A stretch of 56,045 nucleotides of DNA from Gemmatimonadota bacterium (GTDB taxonomy: Bacteria > Gemmatimonadota > Gemmatimonadetes > Gemmatimonadales > GWC2-71-9), in assembly GCA_003223395.1 (NCBI GenBank), contig QHUZ01000032.1, forward strand, positions 1-56,045, read 5' to 3'. Below, one piece after another: positions 43,403 through 50,054 of the stretch. A program made the translations under genes and the position numbers. Below the pieces are notes generated by a model that was not told the origin of the DNA, did no database searches, and worked only from the letters and a program-made list of their open reading frames with translations. Within the stretch, counting starts at the first letter, position 1, and the number at the start of each line of letters is the position of its first letter.

Positions 43403-44238
43403 TGCGAGCCTCCAATCCACTTCACGAGGTCCGCTCGCAGCGCATCGACGTCTTTTAGGCCGACGGTCTCGACGGTGGTGTCGGGGAATTTCGACGGTAC
43501 GGTAACCAACCGGGCTTCGGTGAACGGGCCCTGCAGATTCACGACCGTCTTCAAACCGGCCGAATCCGCATACAGACTCTGCACCGTGAACGCGACGACG
43601 ACCGTGCCGCTGACGCGTGGGCGCGACAGCGCGGCGGACGCGAGCGCGGCACAGGCGGCGCGCCGGCCGGCATTGGGTGCCGCGAGCAAGCCGCCGCGCT
43701 CGCCGTAGCGATGGGGCCGTTTCGCGAGGGACACGGGTGTGAGCATCGCGATACCCAGTCCGAGCACCTGGTCCCGGGAGGAGGCGCCGACGTCCACGTA
43801 GGCATTGTCCACCGTGAACGGCGGCTCGTCGCGCGAAGGCCGCCCGCGCGTGAGATGCGTCGAGCGCACGGCCACGACGCCCGGCACCGCGCCCCGGCGT
43901 CCGAACAGGGTGACCCGGTGGCCCTCGATCTGTTGATCGAACAGGGGATAGAGTCGCGGTCCGCCGCCGACGCGCCGCAGCGTGATGTAGCCGTCGTCCG
44001 TGATGTTGCCGACCACGTAGCCGGTCTCGTCGAGAGTGCAGTAGACGAGGCGTTTGGGCCCGCCGCGGCCGAGGGTCACCGTCACGTTCCCGGTGCGATC
44101 GCGGGTGCTGCCGGGCAGCAGCGCGAGCAGCGAATCGGTGACGGCTTGTTCGTAGCCCGTGACGGCGGTCATTCCTGAGAAGCGAACACTCAGACTATCG
44201 GGATTTTGCAGGGCGACAATTAGCAACAGCAAGTTCAC
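43399..44238 (-). CDS. M42-like protein lacking metal ligands (predicted pseudo-enzyme)
   Basis: A 279-residue relative of the downstream M42 peptidase with a hydrophobic leader (MNLLLLIVALQ). The fold markers align: VYCTLDETGYVVGNI corresponds to the His-Met-Asp-Glu-Ile-Gly segment, and HRVTLFGRRGAVPGVVA to the beta-barrel insert. However, the His is Thr, the Asp-Asp and Glu-Glu motifs are absent, and there is no C-terminal His. It probably binds or regulates rather than cleaves. It overlaps both neighbours by 4 bases. Confidence 0.78.
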   Translation of the reverse strand: MNLLLLIVALQNPDSLSVRFSGMTAVTGYEQAVTDSLLALLPGSTRDRTGNVTVTLGRGGPKRLVYCTLDETGYVVGNITDDGYITLRRVGGGPRLYPLFDQQIEGHRVTLFGRRGAVPGVVAVRSTHLTRGRPSRDEPPFTVDNAYVDVGASSRDQVLGLGIAMLTPVSLAKRPHRYGERGGLLAAPNAGRRAACAALASAALSRPRVSGTVVVAFTVQSLYADSAGLKTVVNLQGPFTEARLVTVPSKFPDTTVETVGLKDVDALRADLVKWIGGSQ

Positions 44239-44813
44239 GAAATCCTCCGAGCAAGATCGAGAACCACCTTCGGGAGCAACCGATGTTCGGCTTCCAGGAC
44301 GCGGGCCGCCAGGGTCTCCGCGGTATCGCCTTGCCGGACCGGCACTCTTTCCTGCGCGATGATCGCGCCACGATCGAAGGCTTCGTCCACGAAGTGTACG
44401 GTCGCGCCCGATTCTTTGGCACCACTCGCGAGTACTGCTTCGTGCACCCGCTGGCCGTACATGCCGGGGCCGCCGAAGTCGGGGAGCAGCGCGGGGTGAA
44501 TGTTGATGATCCGGCCCCGAAACCGCGCGACGACGGAGGCGTGCACGAGCTTGAGGTAGCCTGCCAGGACGACCAGCTGCGCGTCCGCCAGCGCGGACTG
44601 CACTTCGGTGGGGTCACTCGGGTCGCGCAGCACGGTGGTGGGCACGCCCGCGCGGCGCGCGCGGGTCAGCGCGCCGGCATCGGGCCGGTTCGAGATCACG
44701 CGGGTGACGCGGGCGACCGGGGAATCGTGCAGGGCGTCGAGGAGGGCCTGCAAGTTCGTGCCGCCGCCCGATACGAACACGGCGACACGAACCGGTCCCC
44801 CCCGTTCCGTCAC
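44235..44813 (-). CDS. purN: phosphoribosylglycinamide formyltransferase PurN
   Basis: A 192-residue folate-dependent GAR transformylase. Motifs are VAVFVSGGGTNLQAL (phosphate loop), VLAGYLKLV, NIHPALLPDFGGPGMYG (catalytic Asn and His) and GATVHFVDEAFDRGAI (catalytic Asp). A GTG start overlaps the stop of the upstream protease gene. It supplies the third step of purine synthesis, in the same operon as purH. Confidence 0.96.
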   Translation of the reverse strand: MTERGGPVRVAVFVSGGGTNLQALLDALHDSPVARVTRVISNRPDAGALTRARRAGVPTTVLRDPSDPTEVQSALADAQLVVLAGYLKLVHASVVARFRGRIINIHPALLPDFGGPGMYGQRVHEAVLASGAKESGATVHFVDEAFDRGAIIAQERVPVRQGDTAETLAARVLEAEHRLLPKVVLDLARRIS

Positions 44814-46726
44814 TGATTGCTGTTACGACGGCACGGCACGACGGACTTCGGCTTGGATCCACTCGTGACGCTCAACGTGAACAGGCCGGTCACGTAATGC
44901 TCTCCTACCGCCGTATTCACGACGATCTCGTACTCGCCGGTCTGCGGGAACGTCGCGGTGAGCCGCGCGTGGCAGTTTCCGCCACCGTCGTCGTCCTGGA
45001 AGTCGCGGCCGCCGGTGATGCCCGGCCCACGCAGGAACAGGTACGAGTCGAACGCGTCCGACTCGAGATCGATGGTGATCGTCTGGCCGGCGCGACCCTG
45101 AATCGTCCAGGCCTGCGCGTAGGTCGTGTCGCTGTCCAGCAGTACGTCGCGGCGGGTGAGGGCGCCCTGCTCGGTTTGGCCGACGTCGATGGCATGCGTC
45201 GCTTCGCTCGCCGTGGTCGTCTGGCAATCGGCGCTGGCGCGGCTGTCGTCCTGCACCGGCTTTGCGCCTTCCGTGATCGACAGCGAGAACCGACCGGTTT
45301 GCCGCTCGGGCTTGGAGGTGGTGTTCACGAGAATGCGGTAGGGGCCCGTGCCCGGGAATGTGCGCGACACGCGCGAGTAGCAGCCGGGACCGCCATCGTC
45401 ATCCACGATCTGGCGCTCGAGACCGGGGCCGTTGACGATCAGCACCGGATCGAAATCGTCCGACGACAGGTCGATCGTGATCGGCCGCCCCGACGGCGCC
45501 GTGAACTGGTACGCCGTGTAGTAGGTGTTGTCGGGGTAGAGGGAGTCGCTGCCCGTGAGCGAGCCGTTGATCGTCGCGCCGATGCGGATGGACGTCCCGC
45601 CCTGGCCGCTTTCTGCCGCAGCGCCCGCCGGCGAACAGTCGTTCTCGCTGCGCCCCTGCACGTGCTGGCTCCCCTCGGTGATCGAGAGCCGGTAGCGTCC
45701 CGTCTGCTGGTGCGGGGTCGTCGTGGTGTTCACGAGCACGCGATAGGGACCACGTCCCAGAAATGGCTGGGAGACGCGCGACCCGCAGCCCGGACCGCCA
45801 TCGTCGTCCACGATGGTCTGTGCCAGGCCGCCGCCGCTCACGATGAGCACTGGATCGAAATCGCTCGAGCTGACGTCGATGGTGATGTCCTGGCCCGGCG
45901 TCGTCATGAACTGATACGCCTTGTAGTACGTCGTATCGGGGTAGAGCGAATCTGCGCTGCTCAAGGTGCCAGTGATCGTCTGGCCGATGCTGATCTCCGG
46001 CAGGCTCGCCACGCTATCCATCGAGCCGCGCGCGATGGTTTTCGTCGTGAGCAGCACCTGCCCCTCGGCCACCGCGCCCTGATCGTTGTTGAGGTTGCGA
46101 ATCGCATCCGTCGCGGTCGCGAAATTCAGTGACTGGCCCGCTTCGATCGTGCTGCGCACGATGCCGATCACCTGACCCCGCGAGTTGAGCACCGGCGCGC
46201 CGCTCGAGCCGTGCGAGATCGCCGCCGAGATCTGCAACAACTTGGTGCCCTTGACGACGCGCGATGCGGAGATGATCCCGCGCGACACCGTCCCGGGCAG
46301 CTGCCCGAGCGGGTTCGAGATCACCGTGACCTCATCCCCATCCTTCATGCTCTCACTCGAGCCCCAGCGCAGCGTCGCCGGCGGACGCCCGGACACGGTC
46401 AGCATCGCGACGTCCTTGGCGGAATCGGACGCGGCCACCGAGCACCGCAGCTGCTGGCCGTCGCTCAGCTCGATGCGACAGCCGGCGGCGTCCTCGAGCA
46501 CATGCGCCGCGGTGACGACGTACCCCTCGGTCACGAAGAACCCCGTGCCGCTCGCCATCAGCTGGCCGCTCGCATCGAGCGCCTGAATCGTGACGACGGC
46601 TTTCCGCACCAACGGGATGTCGATGGCGGGAGGAGTCGTGCGAGCGGTGCGAGTCGGCTGCTGGGACGCGAGGGAAGGAGCAAGAACCACGAGGGCGACG
46701 AGAGGTGTCAGGCTGCGTCCGCGCAT
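44810..46726 (-). CDS. exported trypsin-like serine protease with three PPC domains
   Basis: ATG 46726 is preferred because AAGGAG sits six bases upstream; a GTG at 46741 precedes that Shine-Dalgarno. The 638 residues comprise a signal peptide, then a HtrA/trypsin-type protease with His in YVVTAAHVLED, Asp in KDVAMLTVSG and Ser in SHGSSGAPVLNS. Three bacterial pre-peptidase C-terminal-type beta domains follow (about 250-355, 380-490 and 510-630). Each has an acidic motif with a conserved Cys (VDDDGGPGC twice, QDDDGGGNC). PPC domains usually aid secretion or substrate binding. Confidence 0.88.
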   Translation of the reverse strand: MRGRSLTPLVALVVLAPSLASQQPTRTARTTPPAIDIPLVRKAVVTIQALDASGQLMASGTGFFVTEGYVVTAAHVLEDAAGCRIELSDGQQLRCSVAASDSAKDVAMLTVSGRPPATLRWGSSESMKDGDEVTVISNPLGQLPGTVSRGIISASRVVKGTKLLQISAAISHGSSGAPVLNSRGQVIGIVRSTIEAGQSLNFATATDAIRNLNNDQGAVAEGQVLLTTKTIARGSMDSVASLPEISIGQTITGTLSSADSLYPDTTYYKAYQFMTTPGQDITIDVSSSDFDPVLIVSGGGLAQTIVDDDGGPGCGSRVSQPFLGRGPYRVLVNTTTTPHQQTGRYRLSITEGSQHVQGRSENDCSPAGAAAESGQGGTSIRIGATINGSLTGSDSLYPDNTYYTAYQFTAPSGRPITIDLSSDDFDPVLIVNGPGLERQIVDDDGGPGCYSRVSRTFPGTGPYRILVNTTSKPERQTGRFSLSITEGAKPVQDDSRASADCQTTTASEATHAIDVGQTEQGALTRRDVLLDSDTTYAQAWTIQGRAGQTITIDLESDAFDSYLFLRGPGITGGRDFQDDDGGGNCHARLTATFPQTGEYEIVVNTAVGEHYVTGLFTLSVTSGSKPKSVVPCRRNSNQ

Positions 46727-46787
46727 GCGCGACTCCTTCACAACGGCGAGGTGCGGCTAATCTGGGGAATGGGATGAGCAAACACAA

Positions 46788-47333
46788 TCACGCAAGAATC
46801 TTTTGAACGGCTTCCCCAATGTCAGCGACGACCATCACACCGAGCGCCCGCGCCTGACCCTGATGCAGGTTGCCTTCCCCCGTCGTCACCAGAACGCCGT
46901 GGCCGCCGAGTACGCGGGCCGGCTGAACATCCGAGAGACGGTCGCCGACCCACCACGACTGCGCGAAGTCGATGTCGAACGCCGCCTGCGCGTCGCGAAA
47001 CAACTTGAGACCGGGCTTGCGACAGTCGCAGGGACCGGTGAGCTGCGGGTGATGCGGGCAGAAGTAGGCGCCATCAAGGCGTGCGCCGTGCGCCGCGAGC
47101 AGTGCGCCGAGTCGTTGCTGCACCGCTTCGTAGTCGGCAACCGTGAAGCGGCCGCGCGCGATACCCGACTGGTTGGTGACAATGATGACGCGGTAGCCGC
47201 CGTCGTTGAGCCGCCGAATCGCCTCGGCGGCACCCGGCAGCAGCTTGACCTTGTCCGGCTCGTGCAGAAATCCTGGATCCTCGATGATCGTGCCGTCGCG
47301 ATCGAGGAAGACCGCGCGGGAGCCGTCAGCCAT
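46788..47333 (-). CDS. gmhB: HAD-family phosphatase, D-glycero-D-manno-heptose-1,7-bisphosphate phosphatase-like
   Basis: A 181-residue HAD phosphatase. AVFLDRDGTIIEDPGFLH carries the nucleophile Asp and the acid/base Asp. NQSGIARG is motif II. CPHHPQLTGPCDCRKP is the structural zinc loop typical of GmhB and the HisB N-terminal domain, and VGDRLSDV is motif IV. GmhB removes the 7-phosphate during ADP-heptose synthesis for lipopolysaccharide. No histidine genes are nearby, which favours GmhB over HisB-N. It overlaps the selA 3' end by 8 bases. Confidence 0.88.
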   Translation of the reverse strand: MADGSRAVFLDRDGTIIEDPGFLHEPDKVKLLPGAAEAIRRLNDGGYRVIIVTNQSGIARGRFTVADYEAVQQRLGALLAAHGARLDGAYFCPHHPQLTGPCDCRKPGLKLFRDAQAAFDIDFAQSWWVGDRLSDVQPARVLGGHGVLVTTGEGNLHQGQARALGVMVVADIGEAVQKILA

Positions 47334-48642
47334 CAGCCGTCAGTGCGGCTTTCACCGTATCGATCTGTTCCGGAAAGATTGTGCGGGCATCAAGCAAGAC
47401 GCGGCTCCCCGCCACGCGCGCGATGATCGGCGGGTCGTTGGCCCGCAGCCGCTCGGCGAGCGATTCGTCCGGGAATCCGGCGAGCCAGGTCCGCAGTTTG
47501 GCCCCCGGGAACGAGCCGCCGCCTACCTCAGAGTCTCCCTCGATCAACTGGCCGCCGAGCCGCTCGGCACGCGCCCGGATGCTGTCCCCGCTCTCGGTGA
47601 GCATCCTCAGTACGGGGATTTCACGAATGGCGACCTCCGGGTCGCGATAGAGTGCGAGGGTAGCCTCGAGCCCGGCCAGCGTAAGCTTGTCGGCACGCAC
47701 CGTGCGCGCGATGGGATCGGCGCGGCAGGCCGCAATCGCGGCCTCGCTGCCGACGAGAATCCCGGCCTGCGGCCCACCGAGCAGCTTGTCGCCGCTGAAG
47801 GCGATCAGGTCGGCGCCGGCGGCGACCGCTTCCGGAACGGTCGGCTCGCCGCTCAGTCCCCAGCCCGAAAGATTCATCATCAGGCCGCTGCCCAGGTCGT
47901 ACACGCAGGCGATGCCGCGCGCGTGCGCCATCTCTGCCAGCTCGACGACCGCGACGTCGGCGGTGAAGCCGGTCACTTGGAAATTGGAGCGGTGGACCTT
48001 CAGGAGCACTCTGCTATCAGCCGTCAGCGCTCTGTCATAATCGTTGGGATGCGTGCGATTGGTTGTGCCCACTTCCACAACCCGCGCACCAGACCGAGCC
48101 ATGATATCCGGTATGCGGAACGAGCCGCCGATTTCGACCAGCTCGCCGCGCGAGACGATCGCATCGCCGCCGCGCGCGAGCGCGCTCAATGCCAGCAGCA
48201 ACGCGCCGGCGGCGTTGTTCACGACGAGCGCATCGGCGGCGCCGGTCAGCTCCACCAGCAGATCGCGACAGATCGCGTGGCGCGAGCCGCGCGTGCCGCG
48301 GCCGAGGTCGTATTCGAGGGCGGAGTAGCCTTGGGCGATCCGGGTGACAGCGGCGATCGCCGCGGGGGCGAGCGGGGCGCGGCCGAGGTTGGTGTGCAGC
48401 ACGACGCCCGTCGCGTTGATCACCGGAGCGAGCGACGGTACCGCGAGCCGGCGGACCGCGGCCCGCACCGCGGCATCCCAGCCCTCGGCCGGCGCCGTGC
48501 CGCCTTTTACGCGCGCCTCGTCCACCGCCGCCCGCGCCGCTTTCACGACGAGTGCGCGGGGATGCGTCGCCAGGAGCGAGGCGATGCCTGGGCCCGCGAG
48601 CAGCGAGTCAACGGACGGCAACTGACGTCTGGGGTCCGTCAT
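47326..48642 (-). CDS. selA: L-seryl-tRNA(Sec) selenium transferase SelA
   Basis: A 438-residue PLP enzyme that converts Ser-tRNA(Sec) to Sec-tRNA(Sec) with selenophosphate. Motifs are RRQLPSVDSLL, INATGVVLHTNLGRAPL, EYDLGRGTRGSRH, VVNNAAGALLLAL and DLIAFSGDKLLGGPQAGI, in which the Lys binds PLP. The full length is typical. Its presence implies that the organism decodes UGA as selenocysteine, but selB, selC and selD are not in this window. It overlaps the Ig-like gene stop by 4 bases. Confidence 0.95.
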   Translation of the reverse strand: MTDPRRQLPSVDSLLAGPGIASLLATHPRALVVKAARAAVDEARVKGGTAPAEGWDAAVRAAVRRLAVPSLAPVINATGVVLHTNLGRAPLAPAAIAAVTRIAQGYSALEYDLGRGTRGSRHAICRDLLVELTGAADALVVNNAAGALLLALSALARGGDAIVSRGELVEIGGSFRIPDIMARSGARVVEVGTTNRTHPNDYDRALTADSRVLLKVHRSNFQVTGFTADVAVVELAEMAHARGIACVYDLGSGLMMNLSGWGLSGEPTVPEAVAAGADLIAFSGDKLLGGPQAGILVGSEAAIAACRADPIARTVRADKLTLAGLEATLALYRDPEVAIREIPVLRMLTESGDSIRARAERLGGQLIEGDSEVGGGSFPGAKLRTWLAGFPDESLAERLRANDPPIIARVAGSRVLLDARTIFPEQIDTVKAALTADG

Positions 48643-50054
48643 CGCGGCGGTTTCGAGGGTGGTTGAATGGGACGTGGTGCGCGGTGCGTGGTGTCTCCGC
48701 GAGCGCGTTGGGTCGAGTCGCGCACGACCGGTTTCGGCACCGTGAAGCCGATATCGCCGTCGCCCGTCTTCCCGATCAGGTTCGTCGCCCTCGTGATCCG
48801 TACCACGTAGCGCGTGTCCGGCCGCAGCCGCTGCACCAGCCGGATCACGATCTTGTCCGACGGAATCGGACGCTGCGCGAGCAGCTTCTTCACGAGCGTC
48901 GAGTCCACGTAGACCTTCACCGGCGTTCGACTCGGCGCCCCGCGGGGGGGCGGGGGCGGGGGCGGGGGCGGGGGCGGCGCGGGGGGGACCGGTGTCCCGG
49001 GGGGCACGGGCGGGTGAATGTTCGGACGCGCCGCGGTGTCGTGCACCATCGCCGGACGCTTGGTCGTGTCGCGCGCCGCGGCGGCGGCCGAATCCGCTTT
49101 CTGCCGTGCCGCGGCGGCCGCAGTGGTCAGCGAATCGTACGCGCGCTGCGTGAGAATGCGTTCGATATCCACGGGCGTCGAATCGGGCAGCTCGATCAGA
49201 TGCACGTGCGTCGTGTCGAGCGATTTGGCGGGGTCGAGCGCCTGGCTGAACTCGACGCGCACCGAAACGGAATCGACGGATGTCGCGGCGCGGGGACGCG
49301 GTGGAACGGTGTCGTGCGGGAAGGTGAAGAGCGCGACGTTGGAGGACGAATCGAGCGTCACGGTGACGGAGTCGTACGCTTCGCGCAGGCCGCGGTGCCG
49401 GTCGCCGTTTTCATCCGCCGTCGCATACACGATGTAGTGCCCTGGCTGCAGGTTCGTCAGGTTGAACTGGCCGCCCGAGTCGGCCATGGTCAAGTAGCCG
49501 ACGCTGTCGGGGAGCGGCACCGCCTCGATCAGCCCGCGTACCAGCACCGCCTGCTCTAGCCACTTGAGCGCGATCCCGCCGATGCGCGCGTGCCCGATCT
49601 CGGGGCCGGTCGAGAACAGCACCACCTTGGCGGAGTCGCTGCGATTGCGGCGCAGGTCGCTAAAGCCCGGCATGATCTCGAGCCGGTAGACGCGCCGCTT
49701 CCAGCCCTCCTTCGGTTTGATGCTGACGCGGGTGCGATGCCAGCTCACTTTTACGGGACCGGCCACTGGCGACAGCAGAACCTGCTTCTCGAGCAGGCTC
49801 ATCGTTCCAGCTCCACCACCACCGGCCATTTCATCGATGACTTCATTGAATTGAATCGCGGCGTCGCCGTGGAAGTTGGGGACCATGGCGCCCGATTCCG
49901 GCTTCACCTGGACGATTTTGGGAGGCTCCTTGTCCGGCGGCCCGCCGGGCGGGGCGCCGACACTCGCGCACGCGAGCAGCAGCGCGCCGAGCGCTCCTAT
50001 GAACAGCCGAGGGACTTGAGCTTGCCGGCCAGGACGTCGCGCTGATCGCGCCAT
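48639..50054 (-). CDS. Ig-like domain lipoprotein with poly-proline linker
   Basis: A 471-residue protein with a hydrophobic leader ending in a lipobox (LGALLLACASV, Cys near residue 29). Residues of about 40-160 form a bacterial Ig-like (SbsA/Big_5) domain: PPKIVQVKPESGAMV and AIQFNEVIDE. A second beta domain follows (GGQFNLTNLQPGHYIVYATAD). The C-terminal part contains an Ala/Asp-rich helix and a proline tract encoded by GGGGGC repeats on the plus strand. The start is uncertain because the first 19 codons lie inside the valS 3' end. It is probably anchored at the cell surface. Confidence 0.78.
   Translation of the reverse strand: MARSARRPGRQAQVPRLFIGALGALLLACASVGAPPGGPPDKEPPKIVQVKPESGAMVPNFHGDAAIQFNEVIDEMAGGGGAGTMSLLEKQVLLSPVAGPVKVSWHRTRVSIKPKEGWKRRVYRLEIMPGFSDLRRNRSDSAKVVLFSTGPEIGHARIGGIALKWLEQAVLVRGLIEAVPLPDSVGYLTMADSGGQFNLTNLQPGHYIVYATADENGDRHRGLREAYDSVTVTLDSSSNVALFTFPHDTVPPRPRAATSVDSVSVRVEFSQALDPAKSLDTTHVHLIELPDSTPVDIERILTQRAYDSLTTAAAAARQKADSAAAAARDTTKRPAMVHDTAARPNIHPPVPPGTPVPPAPPPPPPPPPPPRGAPSRTPVKVYVDSTLVKKLLAQRPIPSDKIVIRLVQRLRPDTRYVVRITRATNLIGKTGDGDIGFTVPKPVVRDSTQRARGDTTHRAPRPIQPPSKPPR
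48947..48990. repeat. GGGGGC-type hexamer tract encoding poly-proline
   Basis: The plus strand carries successive GGGGGC units that read as Pro codons on the minus strand within the Ig-like lipoprotein gene. Runs of five or more G give strong G-quadruplex potential and are prone to length variation and sequencing error. Confidence 0.75.

Noticed and set aside
47326-48642. Selenoprotein genes near selA
   Set aside because: I looked for in-frame TGA codons flanked by conserved sequence in the neighbouring genes. None is convincing, and the thioredoxin active site has ordinary Cys codons.
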